Part shown: positions 25,701 through 33,816 of the stretch, one piece after another
Position numbering within the stretch: the first letter of the stretch is position 1
Layout: every line of letters begins with the position of its first letter
Assembly (NCBI RefSeq): GCF_013389365.1
Contig: NZ_JACADJ010000002.1
Location: 1 to 64,000 of the forward strand
DNA length: 64,000 nucleotides
Direction of reading: 5' to 3'
From: Desulfobacter latus
GTDB taxonomy: Bacteria > Desulfobacterota > Desulfobacteria > Desulfobacterales > Desulfobacteraceae
Position numbers and translations under genes: made by a program
The notes under the pieces: generated by a model
The model's database searches: none
The model's input: the letters and a program-made list of their open reading frames with translations, nothing else
What the model was told of the DNA's origin: nothing

Positions 25701-26250
25701 CCGGTTGTTTCAGTCCCGGAGAAAATATGTCAACAATACCGCCTCTGACCGCATACTCCCCCGGGTCCTCCACAAGAGTAGATCTGGTATATCCGCTTGC
25801 CTCAAGGTTTTCCAGCAATCCGTCCCTGTCAATTTCTTCATTGGCCATGACCAGTTCAAAACTGTTTGTCATAACCTCTTTGGGCATCAGAAAAGATAAA
25901 AGCGGATCAACATAAGTCACCAGAATAAACCTGTCCCGGATGGTCTCACTAATGCTGAACAGGGCCGCAAGTCTTGCGGCGGATGTCTCTTTGTGAAAGG
26001 AAATATTTTTGACACCCGGGTAATGGCTGCCTGGAAAAAAAATAATGCGCTGATGGTCGGCCGGCATAAAAAATTGAAGATCACAAATAAATGCCGCCGC
26101 TTTTTCGGCATCCGGTAAAACAACGGCCAAAGGCTGGTTCAAGCCGGCAAACAGCTGGGCGGTTATCCATGCTTTCGGGGCATAGCTGTCACCTGTGGCA
26201 AGCATGGTATGCTTGTTTTTTTTCAACGAATTCAACATGGCATCAATCAT
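22768..26250 (-). CDS. mfd: Transcription-repair coupling factor Mfd
   Basis: 1,160-residue DNA translocase that releases RNA polymerase stalled at lesions and recruits UvrA. Order: UvrB-like N-terminal region (about 1-330), RNA-polymerase-interacting CarD/CdnL-like module around residue 507 (DFIVHLEHGVGRYEGLF), helicase motor with Walker A DVGYGKTEVAIRA near 645, the DEEQ box near 745 (LLIIDEEQRFGVKHKE), motif III LSATPIPRT, second RecA-like domain with QLRGRIGRG, and the C-terminal TRCF domain. Length is typical. Leftward, upstream of nothing co-oriented; xerD is 169 bases upstream on the same strand and could share transcription. Confidence 0.96.
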   Translation of the reverse strand: MIDAMLNSLKKNKHTMLATGDSYAPKAWITAQLFAGLNQPLAVVLPDAEKAAAFICDLQFFMPADHQRIIFFPGSHYPGVKNISFHKETSAARLAALFSISETIRDRFILVTYVDPLLSFLMPKEVMTNSFELVMANEEIDRDGLLENLEASGYTRSTLVEDPGEYAVRGGIVDIFSPGLKQPVRLDFFGDLVESIRHFSPYTQRGTKELAETILVPATEAVITKQSLPHVQARLRKAGAQAGLTADRIREHVNQIRDKGRFDGIESMLPIVYDSLDTLFDYLPENTVFVLDDADELPTKAQAFHDGLSHHFNALAEEKKISLPAESICRDWQTTEEKIFASKTLCFKTLMLEQDKRKANVLSLKCSDNRALSESLRNRPKDATPLTPLVEWITRQQQEVQYILFVLSRDAQAKRLNALLAPYGIAPQFCRNFAALFDMTPGVYFTVGTLSAGFVPDLENFSIVTEDEIFGRKRIRRRVSAKRDLKAEFIAPEELKNGDFIVHLEHGVGRYEGLFSLTVSGITQDFILVVYQNDDKLYVPVDRMEVIGKYIGVDGYTPVLDKIGSKSWSNSKAKAQAEVEKMAAGLLDLYARRKVAKGFSFSRPDNYYNDFEAGFPYEETKDQLRAIDDVHLDMEKDMPMDRLVCGDVGYGKTEVAIRAAFKAVNDGKQVALVVPTTILAEQHLNTFRDRFKDYPVTIECLSRFRTRKEQADILKRTAAGTVDIVIGTHRLLQKDVIFKSLGLLIIDEEQRFGVKHKEKLKEKRAAVDVLALSATPIPRTLHMSLTGMRDISVITTPPADRQPIISYITKYEDGLVRDAVIKELDRKGQVFFVHNNIKTIFKTAENIQKLVPDANIGVAHGRLSETELEKVMEKFISRQINVLVCTTIIESGLDIPSANTMIIDKAERFGLSQIYQLRGRIGRGDNQAYAYLFISDESRLTKDARKRLAALMAHRDLGSGFQIAMKDLQIRGAGTALGASQSGHIAAVGYDMFLKLLDHAVKDMKGEHVTEPLQPEINASMSSGFPDDYIESVEQRLTIYRRLSRLSRVSDIADMKKELIDRYGKLPKSAENMLLKIMLRIFAVKAGVKRLDVTPDVLVLEFSPDHMTRPLTDIETVLKKTVNAKFVKKTSVRIQLGHKRSNMSRALLETKQILSSIRSA

Positions 26251-26419
26251 TTAAACCACCTGAGCAATTTTAAAACAAAATTGGGAATTTATCATCCGGA
26301 TACCAAGTGCGCAAGTTCTAAACGCTTTTCACATCAATTCTAAATATGACTCTTTCTTGTGACCCTTTGTGTCTTTGGGGCTTTGTGAGAGAATAAAATT
26401 AGAATTGCTGCTTTTTTCA

Positions 26420-27307
26420 TTACTTTCTGGGATGAAATTCATGATGCATTTTAATCAGGTAATCGCGTGAAATATGGGTATAAATCTGGGTGGTTGAAAT
26501 ATCGGAATGACCAAGCATGGTCTGGACCGAGCGCAGGTCTGCCCCACCCTCTATCAGATGGGTGGCAAAAGAGTGCCGCAGGGTATGCGGGGAGACAGGC
26601 CGGGCAATGCCGGCAACAAGCGCATATTTTTTTATAATTTTCCAGAATGCCTGGCGGGTCATGGGCTTGCCCGCCCTGGCAATAAACAGAAAGTCACTTG
26701 ACAGCTGCTTTAATGCCTTGGGACGCCCTTGATCCAGCCAACCCCTCGCCGCGTCTTTGGCCTTTGAACCAATGGGCACAATTCTCTCTTTGGCACCTTT
26801 GCCCATGACCCTGACAAGACCTGCGTCCAGATTCACGTCAACGACTTTTAAATGTATGAGTTCTGAAACCCGGAGCCCGGCCCCGTACATGATTTCCATC
26901 ATGGCAAGATTTCTTTGCCCTTTAGGTGTTGTGACATCACAGGCGTCCAAAAGTGCTTCCACCTCATTGACGGAGATAACACCCGGCAAATGCCGGCCGG
27001 TTTTGGGAATATCAATATCTTTCAAGGGATTGAGGGAGATCCGTTTTTCTGCTGTCAGGTATTTATAAAACCCCCTGATGGAGATCAGGTGTCTGGCTCT
27101 GGATTTGGCTGACAGGCCCTGGCGGGTAAGATAAACCAGCCATCCAAGAATGGCGGTGGTGTCGGCATTACCAAGATCCTCAATCCCGTTGTCGGACAGG
27201 TAATTGATATATGAAGCCAGATCTGTGCCATAGGCTGTAATGCTGTTGGCGGAAAGCCCTTTTTCTATGGTCAGATAATCTATATACGTATCTACCAGTT
27301 CATGCAT
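26420..27307 (-). CDS. xerD: Site-specific tyrosine recombinase XerD/XerC family
   Basis: 295 residues: SAM-like N-terminal core-binding domain (DTYIDYLTIEKGLSANSITA) and a catalytic domain with the complete set Arg146 (GAGLRVSEL), Lys173, His241 and Arg244 (HTLRHSFATH), His267 (LGHSDISTT) and nucleophile Tyr276. Length and the ending TQIYTHISRDYLIKMHHEFHPR are typical of XerD, which with XerC resolves chromosome dimers at dif. XerC cannot be excluded because no second copy is in the window. No phage or integron context. Confidence 0.9.
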   Translation of the reverse strand: MHELVDTYIDYLTIEKGLSANSITAYGTDLASYINYLSDNGIEDLGNADTTAILGWLVYLTRQGLSAKSRARHLISIRGFYKYLTAEKRISLNPLKDIDIPKTGRHLPGVISVNEVEALLDACDVTTPKGQRNLAMMEIMYGAGLRVSELIHLKVVDVNLDAGLVRVMGKGAKERIVPIGSKAKDAARGWLDQGRPKALKQLSSDFLFIARAGKPMTRQAFWKIIKKYALVAGIARPVSPHTLRHSFATHLIEGGADLRSVQTMLGHSDISTTQIYTHISRDYLIKMHHEFHPRK

Positions 27308-27336
27308 GGTTTATCCTTCATGGGTCTTAATGGGTG

Positions 27337-29277
27337 TTACTGGAATAATTCGGAGATACACCGAAATCCGATAGTGTTGGCCGTGGTATCAGAAGGGAAC
27401 AGGCCCCGGGAACTGATGCTAACGGAGTTTTTGGCATTCCAGGCCCCGCCCTTGGCCACATTGAACAATTTGGCTTTACGGCCGGCAAAAGGGGACGGCT
27501 GGGTGTCGGCTGTCCATTCCATGACATTGCCTAACATATCAGTCATGCCGAAAATATTGGCCGCATGGTCATAGTCGTCCACCGGCGTTGTATCTGCAAA
27601 ACCTGAAGATTCAATGTTCAATGCGCCTGGATCAAATTGATTGCCCCAGGGGTATTTTAAAGACACATCCGTGCGTGCAGCAGCCTCCCATTCGGCTTCC
27701 GTAGGCAGGCGCCGTCCGATCCAGGCGGCATAGGCAAAGGCATCATCCACACTGATTTGAACCACAGGATGGTTTCTTTTGCCGTAAAGGGTGGAGCCGG
27801 GTCCTAGCGGCTGGTACCAACAGGCCCCTTTAACAATGGAAGATCCGGCCTGTTTGCGCCAGACCACGTTCCCCCCTTGTCGTTTAAACCGGGAATGGTA
27901 AACCGTTCCAACGCCTTTTTTTTCAGCTGTGGTGACATATCCGGTCTGTTCAATAAAAATTTCAAATAACGCATTGGTCACCGGATATTTGCCCATATAC
28001 ACCTTGGGCATGTCAAAGGGTTGTAATGCCAGACTGGATTTCAAGGATTTTTCCGTACCAATGGTATAGGTACCTTCGGGGATAGTGACATATGCATTGA
28101 ATTTTTTTTCACGCTCTCCCAGAAAATCATCAAACTGTTCAGCAAGTTCCCGGGCTTTTCTAAACGCCTCAAGGGCTTTGAGCTCTTCTTCATCAAGTTC
28201 GTCAAGCTCTTCCAAGTCCTCGTCCGCATTTAAATCGACTTCTTGTAATTCCTGATCCTCGTCAATGTCTATGTCTTCTATCTCTTCAAGGGACTCATCA
28301 TCATCCAACTCAACATCTTCTATTTCCGTATCTTCATCAATCTCTTCCAATTCTTCAAGGTCTTCATCCTCGTCAAGTTCGATATCTTCAATCTGTTGAT
28401 CTTCATTTATTTCTTCGACGTCTTCAAACTCGTCATCGTCAATCTGTTCAATCTGCTCATCAAGGAGATCCTCGTCGACCGTTTCAAGGTCTTCATCCTC
28501 GTCAAGTTCGATATCTTCAATCTGTTGGTCTTCATTTATTTCTTCGACATCTTCAAACTCGTCATCGTCGATCTCCTCAATTTCAACATCATCGTCAATT
28601 TCTTCAATCTGCTCATCAAGGAGATCCTCGTCGATCTCCTCAATCTCAGCATTTTCATCAACTTCCTCGATCCCAACGTCATCTTCAAGGGGGCCTACAC
28701 CATCACCATCACCATCACCATCACTACCGGCCCCTTCGTTGTCATCAAAAATTCCGGCGCCAAGCCGGTTCAATACCTTTTTAATCTCTTCTATGATACC
28801 TGTTGATTCATTATCTGCACCAGGAGATTGAATTTTATCCAGAAACTCACCTACAGCGTTAAGCACATCCGCGGCCGTGGTAAGATCAAATTCATCGGTT
28901 TTTACAGCATTGCTAAAAGATTGCAGAAGATTATTTTTAGCATCTGCCGTCATATCAAAAATATTTGATTCAGTCAGCGTTATATCTTCAGAATTAAGAC
29001 CGTTTATGGACAATTTTTTCAAGTCGGCATTGATGGACGATTTAAGACTGAAAAAATTTCTTCTTTTGGATTTTATTTTTGCAGGATCATCCCCGACGCG
29101 CCAGATTTGACGAATAATACTGTCCCCGTCAATGTACGAAAGTGCCTGAATGCTATCTTCGGAAACATAATATGCAGCTATGGTTCGAATCGCCTTATCC
29201 TTGACGGATCCGGGGCGGTAGTTAAGATTTTTTAATGCCTCGGTAATGCCGGACAGGGTGATGGATACATTGGCCAA
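27337..29277 (-). CDS. FGE-fold (SUMF1/EgtB-like) protein with tandem acidic repeats
   Basis: 646 residues in three parts. Residues 1-190 are an unrecognised, helix-rich domain. Residues about 200-385 are almost only E, D, I, L and V, built from a 43-residue (129-bp) repeat with DLLDEQIEEIDDD, EFEDVEEINEDQQIEDIEL and LDEDEDLE. Residues about 405-646 are a formylglycine-generating-enzyme-type domain: MGKYPVTNALFEIFIEQTGY, HPVVQISVDDAFAYAAWIGR, RLPTEAEWEAAAR, YPWGN, MLGNVMEWTAD and NTIGFRCI. The catalytic Cys pair of true FGE is not obvious and no sulfatase is near, so a binding role for this fold is as likely as an enzymatic one. No signal peptide. Divergent from a ParA-type operon, 205 bases away. 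Confidence 0.8.
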   Translation of the reverse strand: MANVSITLSGITEALKNLNYRPGSVKDKAIRTIAAYYVSEDSIQALSYIDGDSIIRQIWRVGDDPAKIKSKRRNFFSLKSSINADLKKLSINGLNSEDITLTESNIFDMTADAKNNLLQSFSNAVKTDEFDLTTAADVLNAVGEFLDKIQSPGADNESTGIIEEIKKVLNRLGAGIFDDNEGAGSDGDGDGDGVGPLEDDVGIEEVDENAEIEEIDEDLLDEQIEEIDDDVEIEEIDDDEFEDVEEINEDQQIEDIELDEDEDLETVDEDLLDEQIEQIDDDEFEDVEEINEDQQIEDIELDEDEDLEELEEIDEDTEIEDVELDDDESLEEIEDIDIDEDQELQEVDLNADEDLEELDELDEEELKALEAFRKARELAEQFDDFLGEREKKFNAYVTIPEGTYTIGTEKSLKSSLALQPFDMPKVYMGKYPVTNALFEIFIEQTGYVTTAEKKGVGTVYHSRFKRQGGNVVWRKQAGSSIVKGACWYQPLGPGSTLYGKRNHPVVQISVDDAFAYAAWIGRRLPTEAEWEAAARTDVSLKYPWGNQFDPGALNIESSGFADTTPVDDYDHAANIFGMTDMLGNVMEWTADTQPSPFAGRKAKLFNVAKGGAWNAKNSVSISSRGLFPSDTTANTIGFRCISELFQ

Positions 29278-29482
29278 ACCTTAAAATCCTCTTTAAGATA
29301 TATGTTTTAGTGTTTTTATTCGACTATCAAATTTTTAAGGAATTTGTTCAAATTCAAGGCGGAAAAAATTTTTAACCGGATGAATATACAATATATTTTG
29401 CTGAATGCATATAAAAAATCTGGATACGATATGATTTGGCGTTGATAAATTTTTTATGAATATGTTAAAAAGATAAAAAGAA

Positions 29483-30253
29483 ATGAGAAATGTATTAACT
29501 ATTTCAGGACTCAAGGGCGGTACCGGCAAGAGTATCACAGCCCTTAATTTATCCGCTTCTATGGCGCTTTATGGAAAAAAAGTGCTGCTGGTTGACTGTG
29601 ACCCCCAGGCAAGTGTGTCCCAATGGCATAAGATGGCTTCAAAAGGGAATAATCATGACCTTGCACAGGTGCTGGCCGGCAGAATACATGTTTCCGATGC
29701 CGTATCCGAAACCGATCTTGACGGACTGGATATCCTGCCTGCCGGTTTCGGCCTTTTTTCCATGTCCCTTAAACTTACCAGACATATAGACAACGAAAAG
29801 CTTCTTCGTCTTATTATTGATGAAATTGAGCATGATTACGACATCATTATTCTTGATGCGCCTTCATCCTGCGGCTATCTAAGCATCGCCGCTTTAACGG
29901 CAGCAGACTGGGTTGCGGCAGTGGTCATCCCGGATGAAGACTGGGTCAGTGATTTTCATTCACTGATTAGAATTGTCCGATATATACGCCAATCCCACAA
30001 GATACCGTTAAGCATTGCAGGTATACTGTTCAACAGATGCAAGAGCAAAAAACAGATGAAAAATCATGCGGATTCCGAAGTGTTTGAACAGATTCGTCCC
30101 CTGATATATAAAACCATGATCCCTGACGATGACATGCTTGACAAGCCCTCCCCTTTTCTTCGTCCGCTGTCTTTGTACGACATTAAAGGACAGGCGTCCC
30201 AGGCTTATTTGGCGGTCGCCCGGGAGATTAGCCCTGCATTCAATTTAAAATGA
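29483..30253 (+). CDS. ParA/MinD-type ATPase
   Basis: 256-residue deviant-Walker ATPase: SGLKGGTGKSITALNLSASM (deviant Walker A with the signature lysine in KGGTGKS), VLLVDCDPQASVSQWH (A' motif) and IIILDAPSSCGYLS (Walker B). Such proteins form ATP-dependent dimers that position plasmids, chromosomes or protein clusters. There is no ParB gene next to it; instead a small acidic protein and a Zn-ribbon coiled-coil protein follow, in one operon with a four-base overlap or close spacing. AAAAAG precedes the ATG. A role in placing a protein assembly rather than DNA is possible; this is inference. Confidence 0.85.
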   Translation: MRNVLTISGLKGGTGKSITALNLSASMALYGKKVLLVDCDPQASVSQWHKMASKGNNHDLAQVLAGRIHVSDAVSETDLDGLDILPAGFGLFSMSLKLTRHIDNEKLLRLIIDEIEHDYDIIILDAPSSCGYLSIAALTAADWVAAVVIPDEDWVSDFHSLIRIVRYIRQSHKIPLSIAGILFNRCKSKKQMKNHADSEVFEQIRPLIYKTMIPDDDMLDKPSPFLRPLSLYDIKGQASQAYLAVAREISPAFNLK

Positions 30254-30264
30254 GGAGACGCCCA

Positions 30265-30678
30265 TTGAAGTTGACTAATCCGGAATCCATCCAGGAGAGT
30301 GAAAAAGAGTTTATTGACACCATCAATGCTGAACTTGACTGGGATGTCATCGAGCAGATGCTGCTTGACAAACATAATTTTGAAGTTCAGGATGACATTG
30401 AATACAAGGATGGAAATCTTATCGTTTACAACAATGAAATCGCTTACAAATTTGATTTTCAAATCAAGGTTCCCCTTTCGGTAATTTTCAACCGTGTTGG
30501 TAAATGCTTATCCATGTCAACCACCAGGGAAGAAGAAGCCCCTAAAAATACCGAAGACCTGGAAATGCAAGACGCCTCAACGACTCAAACGCCTAGCGGC
30601 GAGCCGGATAAAAACAACGTAGAGGAAATTGCTGTTGAGATTGCTGATTTGATCTCTGAAATTAATAATAACGCGTAA
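30265..30678 (+). CDS. Small acidic protein of unknown function in the ParA operon
   Basis: About 137 residues from a TTG start at 30265, which has GAGGAG seven bases upstream; an ATG at 30250 overlapping the ParA stop is the alternative but has no good ribosome-binding site. The N-terminal 85 residues (ESEKEFIDTINAELDWDVIE, EYKDGNLIVYNNEIAYKFDF) look like a compact alpha/beta domain; the remainder is a Glu/Asp/Thr-rich linker and a short helix (NNVEEIAVEIADLISEINNN). I do not recognise the family. Position between ParA and the Zn-ribbon protein suggests that the three act together. Confidence 0.65.
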   Translation: MKLTNPESIQESEKEFIDTINAELDWDVIEQMLLDKHNFEVQDDIEYKDGNLIVYNNEIAYKFDFQIKVPLSVIFNRVGKCLSMSTTREEEAPKNTEDLEMQDASTTQTPSGEPDKNNVEEIAVEIADLISEINNNA

Positions 30679-30695
30679 AGGGGAAGGAGATAAAT

Positions 30696-32156
30696 ATGCC
30701 GGAGGGCAACAGCACCATCAAGCAAGAGTCTGTCAGAAAACAGTTGGATGAAATTTTAGTCAAGGAGATCACCGCGCTTCTTGATGTAGATTCCAATATG
30801 GCGCTGATGTCTTTCAACCTTGCCACCATTGCCTGTATCATCATCAGCGTGGATCGGGAACGTGAAATCAAAGCGTATGCAGACTCTCCTCCGGAACGTT
30901 TTAACCGCAAAACCTTTATGTCTGAACTTGTGGACATCGGACTTGATCAGGATGAGTACCTTGATAATGCCATATCAACCGTCCTGGGATCCGGGTACAT
31001 CACCGTCCTTTCTAATGGTGCGTTTAAAGCAGAAATGCCTGCTTTTATGATGGTCGGTTTTTTAGACTCCATGTTTCCGGGTATGCAGGGTCTTAACCTG
31101 ATTGCTTTTATCCTTCAAATAAATGACGAAGTCAATACCGGCCGAAAAAGCCTTGACCTTGCAAAAAAAAGCTTTGAAACAACGCTTAAAACCCGTGGCG
31201 TTTCGGTGACAAAAGACCGCGCACAGGAACGGGCAACCGAAATGGTTAAAGGGGATCACAAAACCGTCACGGTGCAGTCCAAGCAAATTATAGCCCGGTT
31301 GAAAAGGGAAAAACTCAACAAGTTGTCCCAACTTATAAAGTCGAGAAGAGAACGAACGGATGGCTATCAGAAAAAAGTAAAAGTTAAAAATTTTTTTGAC
31401 AAAGCGCCAAGCCCTGAAAAAATTGAGGCTGAAAAACAAAAAATCAGGGAAGATGAAAAGACAGCCCTGAAAGCTGCGAAACTTGAAAAAGAGTTGGCAG
31501 AGAAAGAGGAGAAAATCAAAGAAGCCGAGCTTACTGTACAGAAATTTGCAGAACAGCTTAAACTTATTGAAGAAAAGGAAAAAGCTGCCGAAGAGGCCCG
31601 GGCTCAAGCCATAGCTGCCAAGCAAAAAGCGGAAGCAATTACGGCAAAGGAACAGCAAATGGCTGAAAAGGAAGCCAGACTTATAGCACTTGAGAAAGAA
31701 TTGAAACGCAAAGAAGAAGCGTCAAAAAAACAAGCAGAAGAAAAAGAACGTGCAGAAAAACAAGCAGAACACACAAAAACCCAAGATGATATTGAATCCA
31801 AAATCGCTGACTTTGAGGAAACTTTAGCCATGCCCTGTCCCTTGTGTCGTGACGGCCGGGTTGAAGAAAAGACCACGGAAAAAGGGAAAATTTTTTACTC
31901 CTGCAACCGCAAGGATTGTCGATTTGTCTCCTGGAATAAACCCTATCATTTTGAATGCCCCTTGTGTAAAAATCCTTATCTGATTGAATATCTTACACCG
32001 TCAGGCACCCCGGGACTTAAATGTCCCAGGGTTTCATGCATCTATTCCCAGGACAACCTGTTGGCACCCATTCAGCACATGGCCGCCATTTCAGCACCAA
32101 CAGCACCTCCCCCAAAAAAGAAAAAGCTGGTCAGACGCGTTAAACGACGGCGATAA
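30696..32156 (+). CDS. Coiled-coil protein with topoisomerase-type zinc ribbons and basic tail
   Basis: 486 residues. An N-terminal alpha-helical domain (1-170) with a hydrophobic patch MPAFMMVGFLDSMFPGMQGL is followed by a long coiled coil (about 240-375, K/E/A-rich) and two Cys4 zinc ribbons: CPLCRDGRV with SCNRKDCRF, and CPLCKNPYL with KCPRVSCIY, similar to the C-terminal ribbons of bacterial topoisomerase I. It ends KKKKLVRRVKRRR. The basic end and ribbons suggest nucleic-acid binding. AAGGGGAAGGAG precedes the ATG. It is third in the ParA operon. The stop codon lies within the border of a heptamer repeat. Family not recognised. Confidence 0.72.
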   Translation: MPEGNSTIKQESVRKQLDEILVKEITALLDVDSNMALMSFNLATIACIIISVDREREIKAYADSPPERFNRKTFMSELVDIGLDQDEYLDNAISTVLGSGYITVLSNGAFKAEMPAFMMVGFLDSMFPGMQGLNLIAFILQINDEVNTGRKSLDLAKKSFETTLKTRGVSVTKDRAQERATEMVKGDHKTVTVQSKQIIARLKREKLNKLSQLIKSRRERTDGYQKKVKVKNFFDKAPSPEKIEAEKQKIREDEKTALKAAKLEKELAEKEEKIKEAELTVQKFAEQLKLIEEKEKAAEEARAQAIAAKQKAEAITAKEQQMAEKEARLIALEKELKRKEEASKKQAEEKERAEKQAEHTKTQDDIESKIADFEETLAMPCPLCRDGRVEEKTTEKGKIFYSCNRKDCRFVSWNKPYHFECPLCKNPYLIEYLTPSGTPGLKCPRVSCIYSQDNLLAPIQHMAAISAPTAPPPKKKKLVRRVKRRR

Positions 32157-32225
32157 ATTAGCGCCCTTTGGGTGGGCTGTTGGGTGGTGGGTGCTGGGTG
32201 CTGGGTGCTGGAAATTCCTATACTC
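32154..32225 (-). repeat. CCCAGTA-heptamer repeat, copy 3 (inverted)
   Basis: Reverse-complement copy of the 21115/22672 repeat: TTAGCGCCCTTTGGGTGGGC, then GGGTGCT units, then GGAAATTCCTATACTC. Its first bases overlap the stop codon of the Zn-ribbon gene. The following 200 bases (32226-32431) hold no gene I can support. Confidence 0.8.
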
Positions 32226-32431
32226 TTCGATGTTAGAACCAATCCCCAAATTAACAAAAACCGGATCATTGAGTACATACATCCGTCTGCCGAAACGCGG
32301 GGTTTCCCCCATTGTTCTATGACTTTTTCCAGTGTTAAATTCCATTTACTTATAGATTTGGTGCCGCCTTGGGCGGCGGGGACACTATTCGTGTAATAGC
32401 GAAAATCCACAAGTGAAAAAAAGAGGCGTCC

Positions 32432-32851
32432 GTGACAAAAAAAAATATCAAAATTTTAATTGTTGATGATCACCTTGCCCTGCGGGAGGGACTCAAGGTT
32501 ATATTGCAGCTGGAACCTGATTTTGTGATAATAGGAGAAGCCGAGGATGGAAAGCAGGCCATAAAGCTGGCGCGAACCCTTATCCCGGATGTCATCATTA
32601 TGGATATGGATTTAGGTGATATGCATGGGACTGAGGTAACTGAATTGATTCTGGCCCATCAGCCGGATATTTGTGTGATCGGTTTTTCCATGCACACGGA
32701 TCCGGAGCTTGCTGAGGCCATGCGAAAGGTCGGTGCAAAGGCATACTTGAGTAAGAGCGACGCCCCAGATCAGCTGATTTCGGCCATACGAAGATATAAA
32801 AAAACGGTGGAAAGTGAAGAACATCGATATGCTGACCAATGCAAAAGATAA
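32432..32851 (+). CDS. Stand-alone response-regulator receiver protein
   Basis: 139 residues, NarL/DesR-type receiver: acidic pair VDDH near 11-14, phospho-acceptor Asp58 (VIIMDMDLG), the switch Ser/Thr region GFSMHTDPE and conserved Lys in AYLSKSD. It ends soon after the receiver (RRYKKTVESEEHRYADQ) and lacks the LuxR-type DNA-binding domain that such receivers normally have. The GTG start is supported by AAGAGG seven bases upstream. It may pass phosphate on, or be the truncated front of a NarL-type regulator; the downstream DNA shows no helix-turn-helix remains. Confidence 0.8.
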   Translation: MTKKNIKILIVDDHLALREGLKVILQLEPDFVIIGEAEDGKQAIKLARTLIPDVIIMDMDLGDMHGTEVTELILAHQPDICVIGFSMHTDPELAEAMRKVGAKAYLSKSDAPDQLISAIRRYKKTVESEEHRYADQCKR

Positions 32852-33082
32852 AAATCATATTCTATTTGGTATATTCAAAGGGGCATGGTAATATCAGTCA
32901 CTATAGTTCCGATCATATGACTTCAAACCCAAAAAGGCAGCACTAAACTACTGTAAATATTAAAATAAAAACCTCAAAAAAACATCAAATCATGTGACCG
33001 CAACTATAATTAGGTACGAATGTTCAAACTATGTCATAACATATAAAATTCACTATCTTTCAGGAATCTAAAACTAAATTAT

Positions 33083-33147
33083 TATAAGGAGGACGGCAAT
33101 TCCTCCCCTGAGTTAAAGGCTCAGGGGGGGGGGGCTTGCCGCATTTT
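33083..33147 (+). mobile_element. Solo right end of the IscB element
   Basis: TTATAAGGAGGACGGCAATT, then the hairpin CCCCTGAG/CTCAGGGG and CTTGCCGCATTTT match the right 65 or so bases of the two IscB elements (47.6 and 60.1 kb). No left end or iscB sequence is nearby, so this is a deletion remnant or a one-ended insertion. The loop-side G-run has grown to 11 Gs. Like the full copies it ends exactly before ATGA, here the start of a response-regulator gene. The rest of the gap 32852-33082 is AT-rich; I see nothing firm in it. Confidence 0.85.
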
Positions 33148-33798
33148 ATGAAAAAGATTGTAGTTGCTGAAGATAATACCCTGTTTCGTGAAGGGTTGTG
33201 CCTGATGATCAATTCAGATAAGGCTCTTAAAGTAGTGGCTCAGGCCGCTGACGGATTTTCCGCCGTTGAAACAACCCTTTCGCTTAAAGAACCACCGGAT
33301 TTGGTCATGATGGATCTGTCCATGCCCAGGATGGACGGGGTCTCTGCCATTAAAGAAATCAAGCGCCAGAGGCCGGATTCCCAAATTATGGCATTGACCA
33401 TTCACGATTCGGATGAATTTATCCTGGAGTGCTTTGATGCCGGCGCCTCGGGATATTGTTTGAAGGATTCATGCCAGGAAGAGCTGTTAAAAGCAATCCA
33501 TATAGTCCTATCCGGAAAGACCTATATCAGCCCTGGAATTACCGGCACCGTCATGAAAGGATTTCTGGACGGCCGCCGAAAGCTAAAAAAAACAACCGCC
33601 TGGGACAGCCTGACCCAGCGGGAGCGAGAGGTCCTTAAACTGGTGGCCGAGGGGTATACCAGCAAAGAGGCAGCCGGATTCTTATATATCAGTCCAAAAA
33701 CTGTGGAGCGTCATCGCTCCAACATTATGAATAAATTGGATCTGCACAATGTTTCTGAATTAACTGCTTTTGCCATTGAAAAAGGCCTTGTTGTTTAA
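33148..33798 (+). CDS. NarL/FixJ-family response regulator
   Basis: 216 residues: receiver with AEDN, phospho-acceptor Asp56 (MMDLSMPRMDG) and Lys in YCLKDSC, then a LuxR-type helix-turn-helix (LTQREREVLKLVAEGYTSKE, ISPKTVERHRSNIMNKL). The ATG at 33148 is the native start; upstream codons belong to the solo IscB right end. The usual ribosome-binding site is therefore displaced: the nearest GGAGG (33095) is within the element and faces a pairing CCTCC. It sits 18 bases before a MASE3 hybrid kinase, its likely phosphate donor. Confidence 0.9.
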   Translation: MKKIVVAEDNTLFREGLCLMINSDKALKVVAQAADGFSAVETTLSLKEPPDLVMMDLSMPRMDGVSAIKEIKRQRPDSQIMALTIHDSDEFILECFDAGASGYCLKDSCQEELLKAIHIVLSGKTYISPGITGTVMKGFLDGRRKLKKTTAWDSLTQREREVLKLVAEGYTSKEAAGFLYISPKTVERHRSNIMNKLDLHNVSELTAFAIEKGLVV

Positions 33799-33816
33799 TA
33801 AACGAAATTATTTTAT

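Noticed and set aside
27337-28000. The FGE/C-lectin-type fold at the C-terminus as a diversity-generating retroelement target
   Set aside because: The last 100 bases show no adenine-type variation pattern, no template repeat is near, and the reverse transcriptases at 55-57 kb are group II intron maturases with domain V RNA.
32072-32410. 112-codon minus-strand frame after the Zn-ribbon gene
   Set aside because: It runs through the heptamer repeat and the end of the upstream gene, and has no credible start or motif.
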